From Acanthaster planci (lineage: Eukaryota > Echinodermata > Asteroidea > Valvatida > Acanthasteridae), in contig NW_019091658.1 in the NCBI RefSeq assembly GCF_001949145.1, positions 187,658 to 217,871 of the forward strand: 30,214 bases of DNA, read 5' to 3'. This document shows, in pieces, positions 11,296 to 20,996 of the stretch; positions within the stretch are counted from its first letter, which is position 1; every line of letters begins with the position of its first letter. The notes beneath the pieces were generated by a model. That model was not told where the DNA came from and made no database searches. It saw only the letters and a program-made list of their open reading frames with translations. A program made the translations under genes and the position numbers.

Positions 11296-13680
11296 TCAGT
11301 CCGTTGTACTTGCACAGTGCCTGCTGTAACTGTAGAGCCCCATGTGGGAGCGACAGGTCCTTTGGCATTTGCTGCAGGTGTAGTTGGTGGTAGTGGCAAC
11401 AGGAGCTGACTGGAGCCTCTACCACCTGCGGATCCTCCTTTCTTCCCGCTGACTTTTTCTCCTCTTCTCAACTTGCAGGACCCCTGCCTTGACAGAAGAT
11501 CGCCCGTTGGTGTGATCTCATGTCGTTGATTCTACATGTAGGTCCGTTGAGCAGACGCCGCATGCCTTCAGATAACGTTTGCAGACATCTTTGAAGCGGA
11601 CGGTGGGCCTTCCAGTAGGCCGCGTCCCTGTGGTAAGCTCGCCATACAAAACATCCTTTGGAATGCATCCGTCGTCCATGCAGCAGACATGGCCCAACCA
11701 GCGCAACTGTCTCTGGGTCAGGATTGCAAACATACTTGGCACACCCACTTGAGACAGGATATCTTCATTTTTGACGTGATCCTGCCAAGTGATGCCCAGG
11801 AGTCGTCTAAGGCAGCGCATTTGAAAACCATATAGCGTGCATTCTTGGCAGGAGTGCACTGTCCAGGCTTCGCTCTCATAGAGAAGGGAACTCATAACAC
11901 AGGCTTGGTACGCCTTCATCTTTGTACTGGTTGTCGGCATGGTGTTGCCCCATACTCTTTTTGTTAGGCAAGCCGTTGCAGTTGCTGCCTTTCCAATCCG
12001 GAAATTGAGCTCGGCGTCTAGGAAAAAGGTAGAGCCCAAGGTAAGTTAAGATGTAGACCACTTCCAAGGTGTGGTTGGCGATGGTGATTTTGGGAATGCT
12101 ACTGACATCCTGGCCCATGATGTTGGTCTTTTTCAGGCTGATGGTGAGGCCGAACTTGAAGCATGCTTCCCCAAAGGGAGTGACGAGCCGCTGGAGTGCT
12201 TCCTCACTGTGGACAGTAAGGGCAGTATCGTCTGCATAGAGCAACTCCCTTATGAGCACTCTGCGCACCTTCGTCTTTGCTTTTAGGCAGGCCAAGTTGA
12301 AGAGGCTCCCATCATTCCTAGTGTGGAGGAAGATGCCATCTTTAGACTGTCGAAAGGCAAAGCGCAGCAGCAGGGAGAAGAACACGCCAAAAAGTGTTGG
12401 GGCCAGGACACACCCTTGCTTCACACCGTTCTTGATTTGGAAGGGGTCCGATGATGATCCATCAAACCAAACGGTGCCAGTCATGTCATCATAAAAGGAT
12501 ATGATCATCTTCAGGAACAGAACAGAACCAATCCTGTGTAGGAGGGTGTAGAGGCTTGTTCGGCTGACCAAGTTGAACGCCTTGGTAAGGTCAATGAAGG
12601 CAAGAAACAAAGGGCGTCTCTGTTCATGGCGCTTCTGTAACTGCCTGAGGGTGAAAACCATGTCAATTGTCGACCTTGCAGCTCTGAACCTGCATTGTGA
12701 CTCTGGGTACACACGATCAGCAAGTAGTTGAAGCCTGTTGAGGACCACTCGGGCAAAGGCCTTTCCCACGATGCTGAGGGGGGAGATCCCGTGGTAGTTG
12801 TTGCAGTCACTGCGGTCGCCCTTGTTTTTGTAGACCGTGACGATCTTAGCATCACGTATGTCCTGCGGTATCTTGCCTTGCTCCCAGCATTGGAGCATGA
12901 GGTCGTACAAGTGGCTGAGGAGGGAACTCTCTCTGCCAGCCTTGATGATCTCCAGTGGGATTCCATCACTTCCTGGTGCTTTTTCACAGGCTAGCGATTC
13001 AATGGCCCTGCTGTGCTCTTTGATGGTGGGTGGTATATTGAGCTCCTCCATGGTGGCCAGGGGAGTGGTGTTCTCAATGGCTGTGTGGGTGACTGTTCTC
13101 TCTGGAGTACACTTCCTGGTAATGCTCTGCCCATCTCTCCATCTGCTTCCTGCGATCTGTGATGATGTTGCCTGAGGTGGGTTTAAGAGGAGTGATCTTG
13201 GATGTTAGCACAGTCCGCAGCGATTTGGATATCACGGCACAGGTTCAACCAGTAGTCGTTGGCACACTTGCGTGCAGTCCATTTGGCATTATTGCATGCT
13301 ACTCTAAAGGTAACCAATGTTTTCTTGGAGGGCTGTCTCTCGAAACGTCGACTTATTCCCTGGTTTTTCTCAGAACCACACATACTCAAGAAAGAGATTG
13401 ATCCATGGTGTAACCGCAATCGTTTTACTCATAGGGCTGTCTCTTGTAATCAAGGAGTGCGGCATGCTTGGCAGCGATGACAGGCTCTATCTCCTTGATC
13501 TTTGCCACAAAACAATCTTTTTTCTTCCTCACTCTCTTTCTGAAGATGACCGAGGCAGCCTCATAAATGGCATTGCGGATGTGGTTCCATTGCATTGTGG
13601 CGCTCTCTGTGGGGCTGTCCATAAGGGTGTCATCCGTGGCTTTGACGAAACGTTCATGCAGATCAGGAAATGATTTCCTA
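11296..13680 (-). pseudogene. LINE ORF, linker, reverse transcriptase and C-terminal zinc knuckle
   Basis: The linker is readable in broken frames, for example 13622-13425 and 13419-13183. The reverse transcriptase runs in a 391-codon frame from 13051. It shows ACEKAPGSDGIP (residues 21-32), AFIDLTKAFN (151-160, second Asp changed to Asn), NGVKQGCVLAPTLFG (208-222), the catalytic LLYADDTAL (270-278) and GLTISLKKT. Near 12020 the frame shifts into the 173-codon frame 12039-11518, with KRVWGN, MRCLRRLLGITWQDHV, LRWLGHV and RPTGRP, which are typical of the region after the thumb in this LINE group. In a third frame near 11365-11300, CSKCQRTC with downstream His and His-Cys makes a zinc knuckle before the TGA at 11296-11298. 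At least four frame changes make it non-functional. Confidence 0.88.
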
Positions 13681-13739
13681 GTTGTGTTTATATGTGGGCA
13701 ACCCTTTTGCTTGGAACGATGGATTCGTTTTGGTTAGAG

Positions 13740-14535
13740 ACGCACCATGCTGCTGACCAAGGAGTGGTCGGTGTGGCAGTCAGCACTGTGGTAAGTGCTG
13801 GTGATAAGCATGTGGTTGAGAAGGGGTCTCCTGGTAATAACGAAATCTAGCTGGTGCCAGTGTTGGACCTAGGGTGCCTCTAGGACTCTGTGATGTGGTT
13901 TGGTAGGGAAGAATGTGTTGGTCATGCAGAAATCGTGGTAGGAGCAAAGCTCAAGTAGCCGCTTTTCGTTCTCATTGAGCTTGCCAATACCACAGTGTCC
14001 AATGTAATGTGGCCAGGAGCTGTGGTCAGGGCTAACTCGGGCATTGAAGTTTCCGAGCGGGAAGAGGGCTTCACTAGGGGAGATCTCTCTGATTTTGGCC
14101 TCAAGCTCTTCATAAAAAGCATCTTTAGCGTCAGCTGTGAAGCAGAGTGCGGGGGCATAGATGCTAAAGATGTTTGTAGGAACAGAGGAGGTCATGAAGC
14201 GGAGAAAGAGGATTCGTGCAGTCCCCCGAGATGGAGGTTTAACTGACGACAGGTGGGAGTTACGTACAGCAAACACGACCCTGAAGAGTCCGCGCTCATC
14301 TGGCTCCAGTCCTTGCCAGAAGAACTTGTAGTCCTTCTCCTTGAGACTACCAATGGAGGGGAGGTGTGTCTCCTGAAGCGCGGTGATGTCGATGTTGAGC
14401 TTCGACAGCTAGCGGTCAATGATGACGGTTTCCTGGCATTGTCAACTTACTGGAGGTCATCAGAACGGCTAGGGCACATTGTTCTGACATTTCAGGTGGC
14501 CAGCCGTAGGGCTGGTAGTTTCATCTTGCTTCATT
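13740..14535 (-). pseudogene. LINE ORF, APE endonuclease domain
   Basis: The endonuclease nicks target DNA to prime reverse transcription. Fragments in consecutive frames carry NVRTM near 14490 (the Trp before it has become TGA), ALQETHLPS near 14370 with the catalytic Glu, and FSIYAPAL near 14160. They continue with GNFNARV near 14050, where the usual form is GDFNARVG and the catalytic Asp is therefore Asn, then QLDFVITRR near 13840 and DCHTDHSLV near 13770 with the closing Asp-His. An in-frame TAG follows the LEAP codons at about 13870, and at least one frameshift separates the first part from the frame that opens at 14276. The order matches the exonuclease-endonuclease-phosphatase fold. 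The lost Asp and the stops show the enzyme is dead. Confidence 0.85.
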
Positions 14536-14560
14536 GTTTGCTTGGTGCTGGGTTTGCAGT

Positions 14561-15258
14561 CTGCTTTTCGGATGTTTTGTCCTAATCTCCAAGCACCCAT
14601 TGAAGCAGGCAGACTGTGGCGTGTCAACTCCTAATTGGCTGGGGGCTGCCCAGCTTGAGGCGGGCAGTAGTTGACCAATGAGATGCGATGATCCCTCCCA
14701 CTGTCGGAGACAACCCGTAGCGCCCGAGCATACACCAGTTCACTCTGGGCTTATCACTCGTAACTGTTGTCTCCAATGTTGGTTCTGTTGCTTGGACAAC
14801 GACACAGGAGTGACCTCTCCAGGGCGCGCGCGTCCACAAGCCAGTGGGTCCGCGCATAATGTCTCTGGGGCCCACTGCTGCTCTGAGATCCACAGCAGAT
14901 TCAGCCAGGGGTCACAAGATGCCCTGTTACCCTGTGATGCCACGAGAAGTACATGCACATGTATGAATAGGTCCTATTATATTACGGCACAAGTACATGT
15001 ACATATACTGTACATGTACAGCATAAAAGTACCTGACATGCACACATGTGAACGACGTGATGTCAACAAAGATCTCTCAGTTATGATAAATGAAACAAAT
15101 GTATGTTGTGTGTTTAGAATAATAAAACTCAATCTTATACATGAAAATGCATTTGATGTACATGAGAGACAAAATGGGAATAAAAGCATCGTGACAGGGA
15201 TTTTTAAAGACTGTCGATCGTAACGGATGAGAACGATACCAACGTAACAACAGCATAC
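14561..15258. other. Non-coding stretch with ACATGTAC cluster
   Basis: The left part may still be LINE 5' UTR. Around 14947-15020 the motif TACATGTACA and its variants are repeated. The + strand frame 14678-15223 and the - strand frames here show no domains. If the candidate exon at 15259-15427 is real, this is its first intron. Confidence 0.45.
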
Positions 15259-15427
15259 CTGCTTGAATTGAAGGCCCATCTACTGAAGCCCCATCCATGT
15301 AAGTAGTCTCTCCAACAAAAATTGTGTCTCGGAGAGACGTTTCTATGTTATTTTTCGTCTTTCTTTTTTCGATACTGGCTGCATAACCACCACTGATCAA
15401 GTCTTTGAGTTCACATTTTGCACCCAT
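15259..15427 (-). CDS. Candidate first coding exon of an unidentified host gene
   Basis: On the - strand an ATG at 15427 in a good Kozak setting (G at -3, G at +4) opens 56 codons and one base, ending at CAG|GTATGC, a plausible splice donor at 15259/15258. The peptide begins MGAKCELKDLISGGYAASIE, is polar and basic in the middle (KRKTKNN) and has no repeats or signal peptide. Met-Gly at the start could allow N-myristoylation, but nothing else supports that. I do not recognise the family. Support comes from the promoter-like region directly upstream, with two CCAAT boxes, a CRE-like site and local CpGs. The following exons, which would lie to the left, were not found and may be beyond the LINE. 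A chance open frame remains possible. Confidence 0.45.
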
Positions 15428-15560
15428 TCCTGCGGCGTGGTGCAGCCGTGATCTGGCATTGTGATTGGATAGCTATGCATTGCAAAATACACGTCACGCG
15501 AGCACAATTTCATTGGCGGGTGCGCTTGTTGTTTCACAGCGATATGACAAATTCAGTGTT
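15428..15560 (-). promoter_or_regulatory. Candidate CCAAT/CRE promoter
   Basis: On the - strand there are CCAAT boxes at 15512-15516 and 15464-15468 and a CGTGACGT element at 15491-15498 between them. CpGs are denser than in the surrounding AT-rich DNA. No TATA box is evident. The arrangement is typical of a housekeeping promoter 30-130 bases upstream of the ATG at 15427. It is inferred from motifs only. Confidence 0.45.
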
Positions 15561-15883
15561 GGGCGATCGGTCCTGTTGTGACATTTGAGCCTTGGGCTGT
15601 AGGCAATCTATGTTCATCCCTAAAACGAACGCATTTATTTTGGTTGTACACTGCCTAATTTTTCTCGGAATTGGGAATGATTTTTTCTGTGGGGTCGCAA
15701 TTGTTCTGTTAATGGGCCACAGAGAGGTTAATTTACCAGACTGCGTTGGGGCATACTTTATTGGAATTGGGAAGGGAGTGCATTTTGTTCTGGCATTACA
15801 AGGGTTTAGATTTGTAATTTTGTTTTATTAAAAAATATATTTTATTGCCTTTTATCGCATATCTATCTCTTTTTTGAAAATGT

Positions 15884-15899
15884 GGCTCTGAAAAGAGCA
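15884..15899 (-). promoter_or_regulatory. Second, imperfect histone-type stem-loop
   Basis: On the - strand this reads TGCTCTTTTCAGAGCC; the outermost base pair is broken. A purine-rich stretch (CAAAAAAGAGATAG) follows about 7 bases downstream, reminiscent of the histone downstream element that pairs with U7 RNA. It sits in the duplicated unit one. Confidence 0.45.
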
Positions 15900-16114
15900 G
15901 TGGGGTTTTATTTATCTGGAAGTTACAGCTTGAAGAAATCTGTTATCTTCTGCTGTGCAGGGGTTCAGATTTATAATTTTCTTTATTAAAAAATGTATTT
16001 TATTGTCTTGTTCTTAATTGGGAGCAGGGAAGGGTTCTTTCTTTTTTGGGGGGAAGGTTAAGGGGTTCTTGACCTTTATTTGACAGGAGCATATCTGTAT
16101 TTTGAAAATGTGGT

Positions 16115-16130
16115 GGCTCTGAAAAGAGCC
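16115..16130 (-). promoter_or_regulatory. Histone-type mRNA 3' stem-loop behind the transposase stop
   Basis: On the - strand the sequence is GGCTCTTTTCAGAGCC, a 6-bp stem with TTTC loop. It is identical to the classic animal replication-dependent histone 3'-end hairpin bound by SLBP. It begins 23 bases after the transposase stop (16154-16156), close to the distance seen in histone mRNAs. The 3' flank ACCACA is histone-like. The 5' flank (CCCCAC) is less so. An AATAAA (16138-16143) lies just before it. Function is not shown. Confidence 0.6.
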
Positions 16131-16153
16131 GTGGGGTTTTATTTATCTGGAAC

Positions 16154-17584
16154 TTACAGCTTGAAGAAATCTGTTATCTTCCGCTGTGCAAACTTGTCTT
16201 GCTGCCAGTGGGACAGGTATTGGAGAACTCCTGCTGCATGGCCATAGACTTCATCATCCAATATCGAGCTGGTTGCAGAGGAAGTGTTGAACACGCTGCA
16301 TCAGTGCCAGGCATTAACTGACATTTCTTGGCCCTTGATCCTCAGTGGTCGGTGACTCCTCTTCTCCCTCGTCTTCTGCTTCTCCTTCCGCCACTTTGCC
16401 AGATCTCTCAGCTGCCACAGTGTCGGCTATCTCATCATCTGTGGGCTCATCTCTGCTTTGAATACCGGCGTCAGACTGCAGCTACTGGTTAAAGGACTGG
16501 GGTAGCTGGATATGCTGGGCTAAACAACTGGGCTAAACAGCGGGCAATGCCATCGACCCTGACATTTCTCCATGCCAAGTCAGTCATCTCTATGGCTTCT
16601 TTCACGTTGACAGGTTTAGGAGTGGCACCTGAATCATAGCTCTGGAGAGGATGTTGGCATGGAGCAGCAGGAAACGGTAGTTGATTTTGAAGTTCATGAT
16701 GACCCCCTAGTCCGTAGGCTGCAGGTGTGACGCGGTGTTTGGAGGAAGGAACTGCAGGGTGATGTGAGGATGTGCCACGCAGTTGCCGGTACTTTGTGCT
16801 TCTGTCTCGCAAAGTGACGTTCGAGACCATGCAGGCTGTTCGGTTAGCACGGTACGTCACCGGTAGTTGACGTTCTTGAAACATCTTGGGTTCTTGAACT
16901 TCCTGATGACTACCGGCTTGATCTTCTCAGATCCATCTATGTTGGCGCAGAGAAGGACAGTGAACTGCTCCTTACTTTGCTTGCCATCGTGGCATTGCTC
17001 GCCTTTGAACGCCATTGTCTTGTCGGGATTCAAATGGAAGAATAGCCCTGTTTCATCCGTGTTGAAGATGTCCTTGGGCAGGAATCCACAAAGAAGACTC
17101 AGGAGGCTCTTCTTGATCCAGTCGTTAACGAGGCCCTCATTGACACTCAGTCGTTAACGAGGCCCTCGTTGACACTGTTGCTCTCCCCGCACACCCGCTT
17201 AAACGTGATGCCGTGTCACTCCTTAAAACTGGAAAGCCAGCCAGAACTTGCAGAGAATGCCTCATGGCCCAAAAGCTTCGCTAACTGGTCCGCCGGAGAA
17301 GAGGGCCATTGATCGGTAAATTCTTGGAGCGGTTTCCTTGGAACCAGCGGAGAAGGGCCTCCTCTACATCCTCATAGGCTGCATTCTGGAATCGCTGTCT
17401 TGAGGGTTCAAACTTGGACAACTCGAATTTCGTCATGATGTCTTGCTTGTTCCTCAGGACTGTGGACAAGGTGCTTGGAACAATTCCAAACTCTCGTGGG
17501 GTATCAGCCTTCTTGCGTTGCTTTGATGATTTCCATCTTCGTAGTGAGGGACAGTCCCTTACGTTTAATCTTGATAGAGGTCAT
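16154..17584 (-). pseudogene. pogo/Tigger-family (CENP-B-like) DDE transposase, decayed
   Basis: This enzyme cuts and pastes a Tc1/mariner-superfamily DNA transposon. The ATG is at 17582-17584. The N-terminal helix-turn-helix (KRKGLSLTTKMEIIKATQEG, then FGIVPSTLSTVLRNK after a shift) is followed by a CENP-B HTH (ALLRWFQGNRSKNLPINGP), GWLSSFKE and VCGES. The DDE core comes next: DIFNTDETGLFF near 17075, FTVLLCANIDGSEKI near 16955, NPRCFKN near 16880 and LPPNTASHLQP near 16740. It continues with an acidic tail near 16450-16330 and ends in QRKITDFFKL before the TAA at 16154-16156. The total span, about 477 codons, is normal for Tigger. There are several in-frame stops and frameshifts, plus a 29-bp tandem duplication at 17119-17176. 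The + strand frames here are shadows. Confidence 0.9.
17119..17176. repeat. 29-bp tandem duplication inside the transposase
   Basis: CAGTCGTTAACGAGGCCCTC followed by A/GTTGACACT occurs at 17119-17147 and immediately again at 17148-17176, with one difference. 29 bp is not a multiple of three, so it breaks the transposase frame. Confidence 0.9.
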
Positions 17585-18240
17585 GTTGACACAGTGGGGG
17601 TACGATAATCGTTTGATCATTTGTCAAAATCTGCAACTCTTTTATCCGAAACATGCCACTCTTGCCAAGGAGATTCCCATTTTTCTTATGAAAGCCTATA
17701 GTAATAAGAAGCTTGAAAGGCCTATTGTAAAATGGCTGTCATTAACTTTAAATGAATTCCCAGGGCTGTGCGTGCATGACGCGGATGATTGGCATGCGTC
17801 AACGGTGCACTTTGAGGAATATCATTTTGATGTCTTCCACGCATCGCCGGCACTCTTTAATGACTGTCTGTGGTTTGAAGCAGAAGTGGGCGATTAGCAA
17901 CTGTGCAGTCCTACCAATTATTACCTCCCATGAACAGATGTTGAGACGGCAAGATTAAACAACTGACACAAGAGACGTGCACCTGTTTATGACTAACTGC
18001 TTTCAATTTCGCAATCCAGGATTTGTAAAATGCTCATTATAAATGGGTCATCAACAGTGCTTTTTCAGGCAACGGGGTCACAGAAACCCTTCGTTGTAAA
18101 AGGAATTTCATACAATGCGATTTCGTTGTAATAGATTTTCTTCCCATTGCACATTTTCGCTGGGACCGATGATGTGTGTTTGTTATAACCGGAATTTCAT
18201 TTTAGCCGATTTCGTAATAACGAGAGCCGATTGTATATGG
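17585..18240 (-). mobile_element. Probable 5' flank and terminal region of the Tigger element
   Basis: No gene is visible. Around 18040-18240 the sequence repeats TTCGTTGTAA, GGAATTTCAT, TTGTTATAACCGG and TTCGTAATAACGAG. These resemble the TTCGTTATAACG-rich ends common in Tigger elements. The exact end and a TA duplication were not fixed, so assignment to the transposase next door is an inference. Confidence 0.5.
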
Positions 18241-18242
18241 AG

Positions 18243-18870
18243 CTAATCGAACACATGGTTTACATAGCCTGATCTAGTCTGCTTGAGTGCTTTGTCATAA
18301 ATGAAAACAAAGGAATCATTACTTCTCAAATTATTCAAGTGAAGTGATTTAGGTGACTGTCCTCTTGATGCTGTCACCAATGCAATTAACATCGCAAGTT
18401 TCTGCGTACATGTAAGAGTTTTCAAAGTACATGTAAGCTTCTTGGACTGGTGAGCATGTCTTCAAATACTTAAGAACAACGTCAACATTCCAGATGTAGC
18501 TGTATCTGGGCCGAGTGGGTTGCAGGTTAAAACGCCTTTCATAAACCTGACCACCAATGAATGAGTTCCAACAGTTGTTTTATTACACCGAAAGCACTGA
18601 TCTGGCAAGGTTGAGGATGCTGTATCCCACACCTGTGTGAAACAGTTCTGTTAGAAAATCCAAAACCGGAGTTGTATTCAGCGCAAGATATTTGCCTTGA
18701 TTTTATGACAAAACTGTATCCACTTTCTCTATATTGCTTTATGATGCCTTTTTGCAACGATGCCATGATAATGGTGATTACTGCTGGCGAAATGTTCTGC
18801 TCTTCAAGTGATTTCCTGACACAAGACAGGCAATCAATCTCATTTTCCTTCTGAGAGGATGACATTGCAT
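18243..18870 (-). pseudogene. DIRS-like tyrosine recombinase, decayed
   Basis: The N-terminal SAM-like helical part is seen as SLEEQNISPAVITIIMASLQ then KGIIKQY in the 108-codon frame 18865-18539, and as YSYIWNVDVVLKYLK near 18480 in another frame. The catalytic domain begins with LAMLIALVTASRGQSPKSLH in frame 18425-18243, where the Arg in TASRGQ fits the first catalytic arginine of the tyrosine-recombinase family. The His-x-x-Arg and Tyr motifs were not found before 18243, so the C-terminus is lost. Several frame changes are needed to link the parts. This supports the DIRS-like call over Ty3, which would carry a DDE integrase. Confidence 0.65.
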
Positions 18871-19239
18871 TGAAGTTCGCAGGCGTAACAGTGAGTCTTT
18901 CTTTGTAGTTAGATCAGTTCCTTGATCTGGGCAAACCAAAGCTGTGTTCAGAAGGGAACCACCAACATGCCCATGCCATAGTCCACCTCGATTTTCTGTA
19001 CAGTTTTGCCCAGTGCACTTAAAGTAGGAAAGGCATAAAAATAATATGAATGCCAATCTATAGTCAATGCATCAACATGTAAAGCATCTGGATCTGGATG
19101 CCAGGATACAAAATTTGGAACCTGTTTGTTAAGTGTAGAAGCAAATAAATCTACATCTGGAAACCCCTCTTGGTTTGTAATGTATGTGAATACACATGGA
19201 CTTAACTGCCATTCAGTCTTGTCAAGGAATTGTCTGGAT

Positions 19240-20087
19240 TAAAGATAAGCTTGCACATTCAATATTCCTGGAATGTAAGTTGCTGTTATTCAGATACCTT
19301 GGTCCTTAGCCCACAGCCATAAGGTCCTTGCAATCTCATTACAGTGTTTAGACTATACTCCTCCCATGTTATTTAGGCAACCTGTGACTGTAACATTATC
19401 CACCAAGATTTTGGCATGTTTCTATTGAACCTGGTAGGAAAAAGCTTTCAGTGTCAAAAAGCTGCCAGTATTTCCAGGTAGTTAATGTGATGAGCAGCTT
19501 CATCGGTTGTCCATCAGCCACCACAACTTTTTCTTTTACAGCTACAATGTACATGTCCTTGTACCTCTCTAGCCACTGTTTGATGCATCAGATGTAACTG
19601 TAATTTCAGGATTAGCCCTCACAATATGCCGCTTTTGACTAGGCAACTGACCAATCCACCAATCAAGGTCATGTCTGATGCATTCAGTAATTGGCATTTG
19701 TGCATTGAAGTAATCTTTATTTTAAGTCAACGCATTGATTTTGGCCATTTCTTGGGATCTATGTACATGTATATTAAAAAGAGTGATCAAAATTCCACCA
19801 CTGTCAGGTTCGAAATCATAAGACCAATGACTTTGGCAACAGATTTTATACAGACATCCTTATTAGCATGCTACAGTTTTTTTACATTCTTCAATTAAAT
19901 TACATGCTTTGTCTGCAAGCAATGTAACTGTCATGGACCGGGAGTCAATTTCAAAGCCAAGATACTTCAGGTTATGTGTGGGCTGAAGAATAAATTTAAC
20001 TAGATGATGTAAAAATCCAATTTTATGAAATAAAGCCAAAGTATTTTCAATATTATCTTGACATTCTTCAACTGTGGTTCCTACCAA
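19240..20087 (-). pseudogene. DIRS-like reverse transcriptase end and RNase H
   Basis: The frame 20087-19863 reads TVEECQDNIENTLALFHKIG and later LKYLGFEIDSRSMTVTL, the end of the palm and thumb where LGF is diagnostic for Ty3/DIRS-type reverse transcriptases. The RNase H follows: HDLDWWIGQLPSQKRHIVRA and ITVTSDASNSG near 19640-19590 with a catalytic Asp, an in-frame TAG straight after SDASNSG, then HHINYLEILAAF near 19480 and the broken segments NNMGG and ARTLWLWAKDQG near 19370-19300. A shift separates the reverse-transcriptase end from the RNase H. The catalytic YxDD block of the reverse transcriptase is not in the window segment, so the element is truncated at its 5' side. Not functional. 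Confidence 0.75.
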
Positions 20088-20260
20088 TAAGGAATCTTTC
20101 GTGCTACTTTGCTACACTCATATGCACAAAAAGCAGTTTAGTATTAAGGACCGCCATACAAAGGAGAGAGAGGCAGTGGATTGAACTTCCAAGTGTATTC
20201 ATTCAGCATGGGGAGGTGGTGTGTCACGAAATCAAATCATGATACTCTGGATTTTTTTTT

Positions 20261-20402
20261 TTTACGCTCTTTGCTTCTCAACATCCACTGAATGGTCATC
20301 TGACCGTCATGGGTCATCTGATCCACACTTTGCTTCACATGTGATTTTAGCCTGGATCTATCATTAATCAGATCATCTGATCCAAATGTACATACACAAA
20401 CA
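20261..20402 (+). repeat. Diverged repeat, copy 1 (GATCATCTGA-rich)
   Basis: The stretch shares with 20691-20850 the ordered blocks CTGARTGGTCATCTGACYGTC, GATCATCTGAT or GGTCATCTGATC, CGMTWCACATSYGATTT-like, ATCATTAATYAGATCATCTG and ACATRCACAAACA. It lies between the DIRS relic and the Polinton, and no gene is visible. Confidence 0.65.
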
Positions 20403-20690
20403 GCACGACACAATTAAGCGATGACTGACTTACAATGTATAATAGGCACAAATGAACTTGGTCGAAAAAATTATAATTACCAATATATATAGATTGACCC
20501 TCAAATCAATCTGGTCTATGTATTATACATGTACATCAAGTTTAAATTAAGCTCTCCGGCGTCAATAAAGGCAGGTATATGATCCATAAATATAAGCACT
20601 TATCATAAGGACGGGTCATCAGACGCATATAATAGTCAATACCAGACCTCATCCGACTTTCATATTTATTTATTATTATTATTATTTTTG

Positions 20691-20850
20691 GCTTTTTTAA
20701 CACTCGTTTCTTCTCTTCTTAAAACATACACTGAGTGGTCATCTGACTGTCTTAGATCATCTGATGCATACTTCGCTACACATCCGATTTAACCCTGGTT
20801 CAATCATTAATTAGATCATCTGAACCAAACATGAAGTACATGCACAAACA
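20691..20850 (+). repeat. Diverged repeat, copy 2 (GATCATCTGA-rich)
   Basis: This is the second copy of the repeat at 20261-20402, about 430 bases further on in the same orientation. It is preceded by a TTATTATTATTATT run at 20667-20685. A further partial hint (GGGTCATCAGACGCATATAA) lies at about 20610-20630. Confidence 0.65.
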
Positions 20851-20996
20851 AAGCAAACCAATCAAGAGAGAGAATCAAGAGGGTTACTTTTAAAATTGAT
20901 TAGAGAATGGAACCACTGCAGTGCGGCAGCGGTGGAAATCAAAACACTATCGGAATTCAATTGCGATTTTATTTGGGATAGATAGGATGCCAGGAC

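Larger units (their letters stand above)
11230..14560 (-). mobile_element. Non-LTR retrotransposon (APE-type LINE), nearly full-length, decayed
   Basis: In order on the - strand I see an APE endonuclease (about 14535 to 13740), a basic linker (about 13680 to 13060), reverse transcriptase (13051 to about 11880), a conserved C-terminal region (12039 to 11518) and a Cys/His knuckle (about 11365 to 11300). This is the full domain order of a single-ORF LINE. The 3' tail after the stop at 11296-11298 runs to about 11230. Terminal boundaries and target-site duplications were not identified. The endonuclease resembles RTE/CR1-related families, but the clade needs a tree. Opposite-strand frames in this interval are shadows. 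Confidence 0.88.
15800..16190. repeat. Tandem duplication of a Tigger 3' end
   Basis: Unit one (15800-15960) and unit two (15959-16190) start with near-identical GGGTT(T/C)AGATTT and TTTATTAAAAAATRTATTTT blocks. Both end with the last codons of the transposase (QKITDFFKL or RKITDFFKL and stop, on -), an AATAAA and a stem-loop. Unit two carries about 70 extra bases (about 16011-16085). The duplication explains why a second transposase C-terminus lies 3' of the first. Confidence 0.8.
18243..20090 (-). mobile_element. DIRS-like tyrosine-recombinase retrotransposon, decayed
   Basis: From right to left on - are the end of a reverse transcriptase, an RNase H and a tyrosine recombinase, the order known for DIRS-like retrotransposons, which integrate with a recombinase instead of an integrase. 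Stops and shifts occur throughout. Terminal repeats were not found and both ends look truncated. Confidence 0.75.

Noticed and set aside
12071-13673. Several + strand open frames of 70-118 codons opposite the LINE
   Set aside because: They are antisense shadows of the reverse-transcriptase ORF, and the minus strand shows clear family motifs in each part.
15592-15831. Hydrophobic + strand frame of about 79 codons
   Set aside because: The first codon is TTG. Composition follows the T-rich strand, and it runs into the duplicated Tigger 3' end. No promoter or splice signal points this way.
17475-17897. 140-codon + strand frame
   Set aside because: It starts inside the antisense of the Tigger transposase N-terminus and has no domain signal after leaving it.
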